Positions 24,763-33,426 of a DNA stretch of 48,996 nucleotides are shown here, piece by piece. The translations under genes and the position numbers were made by a program. Every line of letters begins with the position of its first letter. Within the stretch, counting starts at the first letter, position 1. The stretch lies in the NCBI GenBank assembly GCA_902785945.1, contig CADAAR010000024.1, positions 1 to 48,996 on the forward strand, in the 5' to 3' direction. This DNA is from an uncultured Prevotellaceae bacterium. Lineage in GTDB: Bacteria; Bacteroidota; Bacteroidia; Bacteroidales; Bacteroidaceae. Under the pieces are notes generated by a model. The model had not been told where the DNA came from, did not search any database, and worked only from the letters and a program-made list of their open reading frames with translations.

Positions 24763-25876
24763 AATCTTTCGTGTCTTCGTCAGTGATGATCTCGGGACCA
24801 CGAACCTTATCCTTGGCGGTGATACCCTTCTTGATTTCAATGTTCACACCGTCGGAGAGACCAGTCTCCACATAAGTGCGATCGTAGGTCTTTTCTTTAC
24901 CCTCGCCCTTGATGACGTAGACGAAGGTTGAGTCACCGCTGAACTCGATAGCGCTCTCGGGAACGGTGAGCACATTGTCAGCCTTAGCCAGCACAATCTC
25001 GGCGTTGGCGCTGTAGCCTGAACGGATCTTGCCGCCTTCGGTAAGCATCACAGCAGCCTTGATCTCAAACTGGTTGGCACCATTTGACTCGACGGCCTTC
25101 GGAGAGATATACTCCAGAGCAGCATCGAACTTGAGATCCTGCAGGGCACCGATAGTAATCTTCATATTCATGCCGTTGACCAACTGACCCACTTCGGTCT
25201 CATCGATGTTTCCGCGGAAGATCAGATTGTTCATATTGGCAACGGTAGCAATCGTGGTACCCTCGTTCATTGTGTTAACCTGAATGACGGAGTATCCTAC
25301 CTTCACCGGGATGTTGAGGATGATACCACTGATAGTAGAACGAATCAATGTAGAAGAAGCCTTAGCGTTTGCCTTTGAGAAACCGTCTCTTACTACCTGC
25401 AAGGCATCCTCGGCAGCCAGTTTCTCGTGCTTGGCCTGCTGGAGGGCGATGCGGCTCTTGTCAAACTCATCATCGCTGACGAGCTTCTGTTCGTGCAGGT
25501 TCTCGATACGCTTGAAGTCGATCTCTGACTGCTTCAGGTTGATCTCAGACAGACGTACGCGCATCTCAGCGCTTGAGAGCTGGCCCATTTCAGGCACCAC
25601 CTTCACTTTGGCGATCACATCACCCGCATTCACATAGTCACCCGGCTCCTTATAGAGTTCGGAAATGATACCAGAGATCTGCGGTTTGATGTTGACCTCG
25701 TTACGGGGTTCGATCTTACCGGTGATGATGGTCGTCTTCTGGATACTGTCCTGTTTCGGAGTGAACTCGTTGTAGACCACTTCCTTGGGTTGGCTCTTCT
25801 GCCAAAGGAACACGAAGGTTCCGATGAAAATCAGGGCTATGATAGCCGCGATGATCAGTTTGCTGTACTTTTTCAT
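24761..25876 (-). CDS. Periplasmic adaptor (HlyD/MacA family) of an ABC export system
   Basis: The 371-residue protein has an N-terminal membrane anchor (LIIAAIIALIFIGTFVFLW), a split lipoyl/barrel-sandwich domain (KIEPRNEVNIKPQISGIISELYKEPGDYVNAGD and its partner near ILNIPVKVGYSVIQVN), an alpha-hairpin of about 70 residues between the halves, and a beta-barrel and membrane-proximal C-terminal part. It bridges the inner-membrane permease and TolC, as MacA does. Gene order ATPase-permease-permease-adaptor-TolC places it in a MacAB-TolC-like complex. Confidence 0.92.
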   Translation of the reverse strand: MKKYSKLIIAAIIALIFIGTFVFLWQKSQPKEVVYNEFTPKQDSIQKTTIITGKIEPRNEVNIKPQISGIISELYKEPGDYVNAGDVIAKVKVVPEMGQLSSAEMRVRLSEINLKQSEIDFKRIENLHEQKLVSDDEFDKSRIALQQAKHEKLAAEDALQVVRDGFSKANAKASSTLIRSTISGIILNIPVKVGYSVIQVNTMNEGTTIATVANMNNLIFRGNIDETEVGQLVNGMNMKITIGALQDLKFDAALEYISPKAVESNGANQFEIKAAVMLTEGGKIRSGYSANAEIVLAKADNVLTVPESAIEFSGDSTFVYVIKGEGKEKTYDRTYVETGLSDGVNIEIKKGITAKDKVRGPEIITDEDTKD

Positions 25877-25918
25877 AATGCTATATTGTTTTTTTATTCT
25901 TTATTCTGAGTAATCTGA

Positions 25919-27172
25919 TTATTCGTCACGCATAGCATCTACTGGTTTAATGCTCATGGCGCGGGCGGCAGGGGCGAGGCCGGCGAGGACACCGAGCGAG
26001 CTGACCACAACAGCGCAGAAGATCGCTGTCCAGAAGCCCACCTGAAAATGCGTCTCGATGATGCCGTCCTCGGTATTATACATCTCCAACATCTGGAGAA
26101 TCATCACACCGAAGAGGATACCGCTCATGCCCGCCACTAATGTCAGTACGATACTCTCGGAGATGATCTGCGAGAGAATCATCTTGGGTGTGGCACCGAT
26201 AGCACGACGGATACCGATCTCTGTGGTGCGTTCACGCACGGTGACCATCATGATGTTCGACACGCCGATGGCACCAGCCAACAGAGTTCCAAGACCGATG
26301 AGCCAAATGAGGACGTTGACGCCTTTGAAGAGATTATTAATCATCTGGAACATCAGCTCTGTGTTGAACACAAACACGCCCTGCTCGTCGGTAGGATCCA
26401 CGTAGTGCGCTCTGGCGATGGTCTCGCGGATACGTGGTGTAATCTTCGACATCATAACACCCGGTCGACCTGTAGCAGCGATGATGTCAATCGCATTACC
26501 ACGATTAAAGGCAGCCTGCATCATCGTAATGGGGATGGTGACCTTTTCTTCCGAACGACCACCAATATTAATATTACCTGAGCTATAGTCGACGCCTATC
26601 ACCTCGTAATAGGTAGAGTCGATGCGAATCTTCTTACCACAGGGGTCGCCACCCTCTTTGAAGAGGTCTTTATAAACCTTCTTTCCGATGACGCACACCT
26701 TACGATGCTCTTGGATATCCATCTCATTGAGGTAACGTCCATAATACATCTTGGGCGCAATGATCTCTGTCAGTTCGGGAACGGTACCCTGGATTCTGGG
26801 CGTTGTTTTCTGGTCGCCGTAGTAAGCTGTATTACCACTACCCCAACCCGAGAAAAGAATCGGTGCAGCCGCATTCAGCTCAGGCACCTTCTGTTTCAGG
26901 CGCTCGATATCCTTATATTCCATCGTCCACCAACGACCTTTGCGGAATCCCTTATAAGGTTTGGTGGTTTGCTCGGCACCAACGATGACAGTATTCTGTG
27001 CGAAACCGTCGAAGTTCTTGTAGAGCATCTCCTTCAGGCCTTGTCCGCCGCCCATCAGCACCACGAGCATAAAGACGCCCCAGAACACACCGAAGCCGGT
27101 GAGAAACGAGCGCGACTTATTACGCGTCAGCGTGTCGATGATTTCTCTGTATGAATCAATATCTATTCTCAT
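25919..27172 (-). CDS. MacB/FtsX-type ABC permease (second of two)
   Basis: The 417-residue protein has the MacB-type layout: an N-terminal helix (SFLTGFGVFWGVFMLVVLMG), a large periplasmic domain (about 45-285), and three C-terminal helices ending in PAARAMSIKPVDAMRDE. The cytoplasmic coupling motif RERTTEIGIRRAIGATP is present. Such permeases do not carry substrates through the membrane but drive movement of periplasmic substrates through TolC. No ATPase domain is fused; the ATPase is the separate protein at 28437-29156. It starts 4 nt after the first permease. Confidence 0.92.
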   Translation of the reverse strand: MRIDIDSYREIIDTLTRNKSRSFLTGFGVFWGVFMLVVLMGGGQGLKEMLYKNFDGFAQNTVIVGAEQTTKPYKGFRKGRWWTMEYKDIERLKQKVPELNAAAPILFSGWGSGNTAYYGDQKTTPRIQGTVPELTEIIAPKMYYGRYLNEMDIQEHRKVCVIGKKVYKDLFKEGGDPCGKKIRIDSTYYEVIGVDYSSGNINIGGRSEEKVTIPITMMQAAFNRGNAIDIIAATGRPGVMMSKITPRIRETIARAHYVDPTDEQGVFVFNTELMFQMINNLFKGVNVLIWLIGLGTLLAGAIGVSNIMMVTVRERTTEIGIRRAIGATPKMILSQIISESIVLTLVAGMSGILFGVMILQMLEMYNTEDGIIETHFQVGFWTAIFCAVVVSSLGVLAGLAPAARAMSIKPVDAMRDE

Positions 27173-27176
27173 AATC

Positions 27177-28433
27177 TTAATCAGCTCTTAATGCCTCAAT
27201 GGGGCGGATTCTTGATGCCTTATAGGCCGGAATGAGTCCGGCGATGGTGCCGGCGATGACCATTACCATCGTGGCTTCGAAGCAGACATCCAGTCCTACG
27301 GTAGGATTGACAAACAGGGTGATTTTCTCAACACCCAGGTCGGTCACCTCGTGACCCAGAGTTGCATCCATATACTCATTGGCAAAGATGCCCAGTAGCA
27401 TACCTACATAACCAAAGAACGTCGTGATGATCACACTCTCTATGATGATGAGTTTCAGAATGCTCCAAGGTTTGGCGCCGATGGCCTTACGGATACCAAA
27501 CTCATGGGTTCGTTCCTTCACCGTGATGAGCATGATATTAGACACACCCACGATACCCGACAGCAATGTGAACAAGCCAACCACCCAAAGGAATGTGTGG
27601 ATGATAGCGATACCCTGTTCCATCTGCATGCTCTGGGTATAAGCATTCCAAATCCAAATGCTTCGTTCATCTTCAGGATGCGCCTGATGGTTGCCGTTCA
27701 AACGACGACGATAGGTTTTCTCGAAGTCCTCGTTAGCCTTTTCTGTGGGTAGTCCGTGAAAAGTAAACTCCAGATGACCCAGATCGTTGGAGTTGGCACC
27801 ATAGATATCCTTGATTGTAGAATAAGCAGAGTAAGCCTGGTTCTCACCATCACCCGAGCTCTTGTAGATACCCACCACCTTGAAGGAAAGGTCGCGCACC
27901 TTCACATATTTGCCCAAGAGTGTCTTATAATCCTTAGGCTCCAGTTCCTTAGCCTGTCGGTCGTTGATCACCAGCACCTTGCGGCGTTCCTTCTGGTCGA
28001 TCTCGTTGATAAAACGGCCGTACATCAAGGGACGCTTCACAATCTTTGTGTGGATAGGATAGACACCTGTGATACTCAGGTTCATATAGTTCTCACCGTT
28101 GGTCACGACAGAGCTCATGCTATAAGTAGCTCCCACATCATCGATATTCGCCTTGAACTCAGACTCTGTGGCAGCCAGGTCTTTCGTATTGAGGTTGATC
28201 CAGCGGCCCTCGCTCAGTCCGGCATAAGGTTTCGACGTCATACCGCCATACACCTCCATCGAGTTGCTGAGGAAGTCGCCGCTCATCTTCATCGTTGCAT
28301 TGATGAGACCATTGCCGGCACCCAACAGCACGATAATCATGAAGATGCCCCACGCCACAGCGAAACCTGTGAGCGTCGTGCGGAGTTTGTTCCTCCGTGC
28401 CGTCTGCCATATTTCAGTTATTATATCTCGCAT
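27177..28433 (-). CDS. MacB/FtsX-type ABC permease (first of two)
   Basis: This 418-residue paralogue has the same four-helix plan as its neighbour: an N-terminal helix (TTLTGFAVAWGIFMIIVLLG), a periplasmic domain, then KERTHEFGIRKAIGAKPWSI and the C-terminal PAYKASRIRPIEALRAD. The two permeases probably form a heterodimer. It begins 3 nt after the ATPase gene, so the genes are tightly coupled. Confidence 0.92.
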   Translation of the reverse strand: MRDIITEIWQTARRNKLRTTLTGFAVAWGIFMIIVLLGAGNGLINATMKMSGDFLSNSMEVYGGMTSKPYAGLSEGRWINLNTKDLAATESEFKANIDDVGATYSMSSVVTNGENYMNLSITGVYPIHTKIVKRPLMYGRFINEIDQKERRKVLVINDRQAKELEPKDYKTLLGKYVKVRDLSFKVVGIYKSSGDGENQAYSAYSTIKDIYGANSNDLGHLEFTFHGLPTEKANEDFEKTYRRRLNGNHQAHPEDERSIWIWNAYTQSMQMEQGIAIIHTFLWVVGLFTLLSGIVGVSNIMLITVKERTHEFGIRKAIGAKPWSILKLIIIESVIITTFFGYVGMLLGIFANEYMDATLGHEVTDLGVEKITLFVNPTVGLDVCFEATMVMVIAGTIAGLIPAYKASRIRPIEALRAD

Positions 28434-28436
28434 AGC

Positions 28437-29156
28437 TTATTTCATTATGCCGCCACTACCGAAGGGTGAGGCATCGTGGCTAAGGTTCTCTTCAATCTGA
28501 CCAATAATGCCATCCTTGATGTGAATAATCTTGTTGGTCTCGTTGGCCACACCACTCTCGTGGGTCACCACCACGATGGTCATATTCTCTTCCTGGTTCA
28601 GCTGCTTGAGCAACTGCATCACCTCCACGGAAGTCTTCGAGTCGAGTGCGCCCGTAGGCTCATCGGCCAGAATGATCTGTGGACGGGTGATGAGTGCTCT
28701 AGCAATTGCCACACGTTGCTTCTGTCCTCCCGACAGTTCGTTGGGATAGTGCTCGGCCCAGTCGAGCAGCCCCAGACGCTCTAGATAGTCTAGTGCCATC
28801 TGATGACGCTTACGGCGAGATACCCCTTGATAAAATAATGGCAACTCAACGTTTTCCACGGCTGTTTTGAAAGAGATGAGATTAAAACTCTGGAAGATAA
28901 AACCTATCATCTTGTTGCGATACTCCGCAGCCTTCCGCTCAGAGAGGTTCCAGATGGGTACGCCAGCCAGTTCGTAGGTGCCGGAATCGTAGTTGTCGAG
29001 AATACCTAATATGTTCAGCAAGGTACTCTTGCCCGATCCCGAGGCACCCATGATGGAGACGAACTCTCCTTTCGCAATGTCGAGTGAGATGCCCTTCAGC
29101 ACATGTAGCGGCTGGGCACCGAAATAGGTCTTGTTGATGTCTTGTAAATGTATCAT
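28437..29156 (-). CDS. ABC transporter ATPase (MacB/LolD type)
   Basis: The 239-residue ATPase has Walker A GASGSGKST, the Q-loop in FIFQSFNLI, signature LSGGQKQRVAIARAL, and Walker B with D-loop ILADEPTGALDSKTS, then the switch His in VVTHE. The type is that of lipoprotein or antimicrobial-peptide exporters (LolD/MacB). It is the first gene of the five-gene operon and energises the two permeases downstream. Confidence 0.95.
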   Translation of the reverse strand: MIHLQDINKTYFGAQPLHVLKGISLDIAKGEFVSIMGASGSGKSTLLNILGILDNYDSGTYELAGVPIWNLSERKAAEYRNKMIGFIFQSFNLISFKTAVENVELPLFYQGVSRRKRHQMALDYLERLGLLDWAEHYPNELSGGQKQRVAIARALITRPQIILADEPTGALDSKTSVEVMQLLKQLNQEENMTIVVVTHESGVANETNKIIHIKDGIIGQIEENLSHDASPFGSGGIMK

Positions 29157-29206
29157 GAAAACAATCTTAATACCTTTAATTAATTAGTTCTGTCGTTTTG
29201 ACGCTA

Positions 29207-29237
29207 CAAAAGTACAAAAAGTTGCATGACCTCCAAA
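29207..29237 (-). promoter_or_regulatory. Promoter of the MacAB-TolC-like operon
   Basis: On the minus strand TTTG (29234-29237), 19 nt and TACTTTTG (29207-29214) lie about 50 nt before the ATPase gene. Confidence 0.75.
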
Positions 29238-29293
29238 ATATTTGTGATAATCTGCACCGATTTGTGACGAATGACTAGATGTTTGGTCCATCT

Positions 29294-29656
29294 TTAACAT
29301 TCTGTAAGTTTTTTATAGGCTTCTGCAACGTCATCGATACTGATGTCGAGCAACTGCATCTGACGGAAGAGTTCGGGCAGACGTTCTTTCATGAACGCCG
29401 TTTTACGGGCCTTGAGAATCTGCTTCTTCGCACCTTTCGTCACGAAGTAGCCCAGTCCGCGCTTGTTGTAGATGATCTCCTCACGCGCCAACTGCTCGTA
29501 GGCCTTCACAGCCGTGTTGGTATTCACCTCGAGAAGCACGGCATACTCACGGACAGACGGAATACGATCGTCGTCCTGATACACACCAGAGAGGATCTCG
29601 TCGCAAAGACGGTCCACCATCTGGAGATAGATGGGTTTATCGTTTGAGAATGTCAT
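29294..29656 (-). CDS. GntR family regulator (YtrA subfamily)
   Basis: The 120-residue protein is a GntR winged helix (GVYQDDDRIPSVREYAVLLE, VNTNTAVKAYEQLAREEIIY, KRGLGYFVTKGAK) with only a short helical C-terminal part of about 45 residues, the hallmark of the YtrA subfamily, which controls ABC transporter operons. It is the last gene of the ABC operon that begins at 32218 and overlaps the preceding membrane-protein gene by 20 nt. Its likely target is the inverted repeat AGTGTAC-N10-GTACACT at 32253-32276. Confidence 0.92.
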   Translation of the reverse strand: MTFSNDKPIYLQMVDRLCDEILSGVYQDDDRIPSVREYAVLLEVNTNTAVKAYEQLAREEIIYNKRGLGYFVTKGAKKQILKARKTAFMKERLPELFRQMQLLDISIDDVAEAYKKLTEC

Positions 29657-30599
29657 AATTAGTCCACTTATTAGAAATTAACTGAAAACCTTTGAAGATA
29701 TGGTACGAAGCCCAGTAGTTGAAGCAGGAAAATGCCAAAAGCAAGACAAGAACGATACCGGCAATAGAGGAATTAACCATACGAATAGCGTATTCGAAAT
29801 AGTCAAAACCCTCTTTGCCATGTTCAAAGTAATACCTATATTCATATAAATCCAAGTGGAAATTGATTGTTGCCTCCGCATAAAGCCACATAGCAAACAT
29901 AAACACGACACCCGATACCACGAAAGCATATTTGCGAAGTAACGTACCACCTAACAGGAAGAGCGAGTGAATCCATACCACGCAAGTAAAGACAAAAGCA
30001 TATCGCGCAATAAGGTAACCATTAGTGCAGATTTCGACCTGTTTACTATGACCCTCGTTATAAATGAAGAAGTTTCCATTTGAAGGAAAACATGACATCA
30101 GGTTATGCCATATCTGTGGAATAGTCGACGACCACCAGTAGAATGTTTCACCCGCATGATTTACCGTCTGCGTTACGCCTTTTTCACCTGTATAGCCGCA
30201 GACCCAAGCCCAGAGCACACGCATCGAGTCACCCACGACAACAGCCAGGAAGATGCAGGCGATGCTGATAAAAGTGGTATAGAGCAACAACGAGAGATAC
30301 TTCTCGAGATTAGTAGATGGCAGCATCAGGAATGCCTCACGTTTGCGCTTTTCGTTGATGCTAGATACAATGGAACTGGTTAATAACAGCGAGGCGAGGC
30401 CTAAGAGCAGCAGGCATAGGACAGAAAAACCATAAACCGTTGAATAGGGAGAACTATTTTGATCTGTCTTCAACAGTATCATCTCGACTGCAAATACGAC
30501 CATTGCAACACCGATTGACCACATCAGCAGTTTACGGTAGTTCACGCTCACCACCCAACGGAGCGTCTTTCCAAATCTATTTATACTAAAACTATTCAT
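29637..30599 (-). CDS. Membrane subunit of a YtrA-controlled ABC system (2)
   Basis: The 320-residue protein has about six membrane segments (for example LLMWSIGVAMVVFAVEMILL, VLCLLLLGLASLLLTSSIV, SIAGIVLVLLLAFSCFNYWA) and no other recognised motif. The start FSINRFGKTLRWVVSVNYRKL closely resembles that of its neighbour at 30610-31389, so the two are paralogues, probably forming a heterodimeric permease with the ATPase upstream. Motifs such as LMLPSTNLEKYLSLLLYTTF are shared with ABC-2-like proteins of Bacteroidetes. The transported substrate is unknown. Confidence 0.75.
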   Translation of the reverse strand: MNSFSINRFGKTLRWVVSVNYRKLLMWSIGVAMVVFAVEMILLKTDQNSSPYSTVYGFSVLCLLLLGLASLLLTSSIVSSINEKRKREAFLMLPSTNLEKYLSLLLYTTFISIACIFLAVVVGDSMRVLWAWVCGYTGEKGVTQTVNHAGETFYWWSSTIPQIWHNLMSCFPSNGNFFIYNEGHSKQVEICTNGYLIARYAFVFTCVVWIHSLFLLGGTLLRKYAFVVSGVVFMFAMWLYAEATINFHLDLYEYRYYFEHGKEGFDYFEYAIRMVNSSIAGIVLVLLLAFSCFNYWASYHIFKGFQLISNKWTNYDILKR

Positions 30600-30609
30600 A
30601 ACGCGTACC

Positions 30610-31389
30610 TTATAAATTTATAAATTTACCGATGACCTGCTGACGACAGAAGAGTCTGTATGACAGCCAGAAGTTCAGAAGAACCAACCCTATATAGATT
30701 ACACTGCCCAATACATAACTCAATGTTGTTGATTCATGATCGTATTGAAGCATAGAGTGTTTTGGTGTCAACCAAATAACCAGTATACCTATCATAATAA
30801 TAACCGCCAAGCTCAGCACGCCGTTGAACTTACGCGAACGGAAGAATGTAGCACCAAGAGCAAAGACAGAATGCATCCAAACACATAATACTATGGAACT
30901 ATACATATCTTGGGAGGGATCAGAAAACTTGATTTTGCTCACAACATCCGCAATACCAGCAGTCACAAACTGTCCATTAATGTGGCCCAACACCAAGTGA
31001 TAAACATACTGCATCAGGTCGGCTGCGAAGAAAGCCACCACAAAGAGCGGCAATTGGATGAGCCAAGTGGAATAACGCATCACATATTTCTCGAAGTTCG
31101 AAGCCGGAAGAACCATCAACGACTGTCTGTCGTGCTTGCCCTCCATGCTATAGAACATTACCGACGGACCTACTACAAGTTGAATAACTAACAAGAGCAA
31201 AGCTACTGTGCTACAACTATGATAGCCAGTATCCCGGTTATCATTGGTATTCGCAACCGACGTGAAAAACAGAAACACCAGCAGCAATACCACTAACACT
31301 TGCAGAAACGTCTTTACGTAGTATCGCTTGTCGTTGGTCAGCGACCACTTCGCCAGCTTTCCGAATCTATTTAAATTGAATTGTATCAT
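30610..31389 (-). CDS. Membrane subunit of a YtrA-controlled ABC system (1)
   Basis: The 259-residue paralogue of the next gene starts IQFNLNRFGKLAKWSLTNDK and has about six membrane segments (VLVVLLLVFLFFTSVA, VALLLLVIQLVVGPSVMF, VLSLAVIIMIGILVIWL). The MVLPASNFEKYVMRYSTWLI segment matches LMLPSTNLEKYLSLLLYTTF of the paralogue. It lies 13 nt after the ATPase gene. Function as the permease half is inferred from this arrangement. Confidence 0.75.
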   Translation of the reverse strand: MIQFNLNRFGKLAKWSLTNDKRYYVKTFLQVLVVLLLVFLFFTSVANTNDNRDTGYHSCSTVALLLLVIQLVVGPSVMFYSMEGKHDRQSLMVLPASNFEKYVMRYSTWLIQLPLFVVAFFAADLMQYVYHLVLGHINGQFVTAGIADVVSKIKFSDPSQDMYSSIVLCVWMHSVFALGATFFRSRKFNGVLSLAVIIMIGILVIWLTPKHSMLQYDHESTTLSYVLGSVIYIGLVLLNFWLSYRLFCRQQVIGKFINL

Positions 31390-31402
31390 AGGAAGGTCCT
31401 CC

Positions 31403-32218
31403 TTAGATTTTACCTTGTGTTACAGCGTTGAAGAGCAGTTCGAGGTTCATCTGTGTCTCAGGGCTATCCTCCTGGCGAGGAGCGATGACGGCATTTCCCT
31501 GTAGTGAAGGCTCGGCATAAAGCACATCGTCCATCTCAGCAGGCGTGCGATACTCAAAAGTATATTTCTCTTGAATGTCAGCTACTGAGGCATCTAGCAA
31601 CAGCTTCTGCTGAGAGAGAATCAGGATATGATCCAGCAGCGCCTCCACATCGTGTACCTGATGGGTAGAGATAATGAGCGTGCGGTCGCCACTCATATAC
31701 TGGCTCACCACCTTACGGAACTGACTCTTCGAAGGGATGTCGAGACCATTGGTTGGCTCGTCCATCAGCAACAGCTTTGTGTTAGCAGCAAGGGCAAACG
31801 ACATGAAGACCTTTTTCTTTTGACCCATCGAGAGCGCATTGAGCTTCACGTCGGAAGTGAGTTCGAAGTCGTTCAGACAAGCTTCCAACACCTGTGTGCT
31901 GAACAAAGGATAGAAAGGACGATTGATCTTTACGTACTCATCGAGCGAGATTGCAGGGAGGTCAAACTCCTCAGGCACGATGAAAATCTCACTCAGGGTT
32001 TCAGGCAGTCGCTTGTATGTTTCGATGCCATCGAAACAAACAGAACCCTTCTTCGCGCGCAACAAACCAGAGATCAGGTATAGCAAAGTAGACTTGCCTG
32101 TACCGTTCTTACCTAACAGTCCGTAAATGTTATCCTGTTTCAGCTCCAGACTGAAATCATCGAATACCAGGTTCTTCTGACCGGCATACTTAAAACTGAT
32201 GTTTTTAACTTCTATCAT
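31403..32218 (-). CDS. ABC transporter ATPase (YtrB-like)
   Basis: Walker A GLLGKNGTGKSTLLYL, signature LSMGQKKKVFMSFAL, Walker B LLLMDEPTNGLDIPS and the switch His in ISTHQ are all present in this 271-residue protein. It belongs to the ABC-2 export ATPase group. It is the first gene of a four-gene operon (ATPase, two membrane proteins, GntR regulator) that resembles ytrABC-type systems, in which the operon is repressed by its own GntR protein; in Gram-positive bacteria such systems answer cell-wall stress. The inducer here is unknown. Confidence 0.93.
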   Translation of the reverse strand: MIEVKNISFKYAGQKNLVFDDFSLELKQDNIYGLLGKNGTGKSTLLYLISGLLRAKKGSVCFDGIETYKRLPETLSEIFIVPEEFDLPAISLDEYVKINRPFYPLFSTQVLEACLNDFELTSDVKLNALSMGQKKKVFMSFALAANTKLLLMDEPTNGLDIPSKSQFRKVVSQYMSGDRTLIISTHQVHDVEALLDHILILSQQKLLLDASVADIQEKYTFEYRTPAEMDDVLYAEPSLQGNAVIAPRQEDSPETQMNLELLFNAVTQGKI

Positions 32219-32252
32219 AATGTAGTAATTTAGTTGATTTATCCTCTGTAAT

Positions 32253-32276
32253 AGTGTACCACTTTAATAGTACACT
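32253..32276 (-). promoter_or_regulatory. GntR (YtrA-type) operator
   Basis: AGTGTAC and GTACACT form a perfect inverted repeat with a 10-nt spacer, immediately downstream of the -7 box at 32278-32285. Binding there would block initiation. It is close to the AGTGTA...TACACT pattern described for YtrA in Bacillus. Confidence 0.8.
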
Positions 32277-32277
32277 G

Positions 32278-32285
32278 CAAAAGTA
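32278..32285 (-). promoter_or_regulatory. -7 element of the YtrABC-like operon
   Basis: TACTTTTG followed by CAGT on the minus strand; transcription would start inside the operator. Confidence 0.7.
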
Positions 32286-32381
32286 GTAGAAATTTGCTTT
32301 CCCTCCAAACTTTTGGATGGAAATCTTTTATTTCTTAACGTTATTTAAGATTGTGTCCCTCGCGCGAACCTTATTATAATT

Positions 32382-33266
32382 TTAGCGCGTATCAGCACCC
32401 CACATCATCTTCTCGCGGAGAGAATCAAAATAGCGATGGTCACTGCGCTTCACCACCTTGATGTCGTAAGGTGCACGACGAAGGGTAAGTTTCGTACCCT
32501 CAGCACATTTCTCTGAACGACCGTCGATGGCTACGAGGAAATTATGACTACGGCTCTCTACCTCAAGGTCGATGACAGCAGAATCAGGCAGCACAAAAGG
32601 TCGCACGTTCAGTGAGTGAGGAGCAACAGCCGTCATCGAGAACACCTTCGTACCAGGCACGATGATAGGGCCACCGTTGGAAAGTGAATAGGCCGTAGAA
32701 CCCGTAGGTGTGGAGATCACCAGACCGTCGGCCTGATAGGTATGCAGGTACTGGCCGTTGATACAGGTTCGGATGCTGATCATCGAAGCCGTATCGCGTT
32801 TCAGGATGGCCACATCGTTGAGGGCAAAACGACAGGTGCCTAACGGCGCGCCATCGGTTTCCACCTGTATCAAGGCACGTGATTCGAGATAATAATCATC
32901 GTGATAGAGGGCATCGAGCGTAGGTGCAAACTGGTCAGGACTGATGTCGGCCAGGAACCCCAGACGACCCATGTTGACACCCAGGATGGGAATGCTCTTC
33001 GCGCCTACCCTACTCGCCGCTTTCAGGAACGTACCGTCACCACCCATCGAGATCACGAAGTCTGCCTCGAAGTTATCGTCGGTAAAAAGCTTCGCAGCCT
33101 TGATGTCGAGTCGTTGGTTGTCTTTCAGGAAATAATAGTACTCCATATCGACATAAAGCTCGGCTTCATAGCGACTGATGCTGGAGAGCACCTGTTGGAT
33201 ACTGGCCGACTTCTTACCCTGATAGATGTTGCCAATAAGGGCGAATCTGAGTTTGTTATGTTCCAT
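32382..33266 (-). CDS. nadK: NAD kinase
   Basis: The 294-residue protein has the GGDGTFL phosphate-binding motif (75-81), the following ILGVNMGRLGFLADI, the TPTGSTAYSLSNGGPIIVPG motif and the C-terminal VAIDGRSEKC. It phosphorylates NAD+ to NADP+ in the cytoplasm and is essential. It is monocistronic, with TATCTTTG at 33285-33292 upstream. No terminator with a clear T run is visible after its stop. Confidence 0.96.
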   Translation of the reverse strand: MEHNKLRFALIGNIYQGKKSASIQQVLSSISRYEAELYVDMEYYYFLKDNQRLDIKAAKLFTDDNFEADFVISMGGDGTFLKAASRVGAKSIPILGVNMGRLGFLADISPDQFAPTLDALYHDDYYLESRALIQVETDGAPLGTCRFALNDVAILKRDTASMISIRTCINGQYLHTYQADGLVISTPTGSTAYSLSNGGPIIVPGTKVFSMTAVAPHSLNVRPFVLPDSAVIDLEVESRSHNFLVAIDGRSEKCAEGTKLTLRRAPYDIKVVKRSDHRYFDSLREKMMWGADTR

Positions 33267-33284
33267 CTCTATTCAATTTGGGGA

Positions 33285-33292
33285 CAAAGATA
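33285..33292 (-). promoter_or_regulatory. -7 element of nadK
   Basis: TATCTTTG followed by TCCCC on the minus strand lies about 20 nt before the start codon. Confidence 0.65.
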
Positions 33293-33305
33293 AGAATAAA
33301 TAAGG

Positions 33306-33326
33306 AATTAAGAGTTAAGAATTAAG
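33306..33326. repeat. Heptamer array AATTAAG/AGTTAAG x3
   Basis: AATTAAG, AGTTAAG and AATTAAG stand in tandem between the divergent nadK and DJ-1 genes. It is a variant of the AGTGAAN family. Confidence 0.7.
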
Positions 33327-33352
33327 AAAAAATGCTATAGCGGCAGCAAATT

Positions 33353-33380
33353 ATTCACTATTCACTCTTCACTTTTCACT
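33353..33380 (-). repeat. Heptamer array ATTCACT x4 at the DJ-1 gene promoter
   Basis: ATTCACT, ATTCACT, CTTCACT and TTTCACT stand in tandem and end 8 nt before the TATATTTG box of the DJ-1 gene, covering the place of its -33 element. Confidence 0.88.
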
Positions 33381-33388
33381 TTTATTTG

Positions 33389-33396
33389 TATATTTG
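33389..33396 (+). promoter_or_regulatory. -7 element of the DJ-1/ispD/recG genes
   Basis: TATATTTG followed by CGGT lies 30 nt before the ATG at 33427. It also shows that the longer frame from 33394 is not the true start. Confidence 0.6.
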
Positions 33397-33426
33397 CGGT
33401 CAGAAACCCAAATAAAAGAAAAAGTT

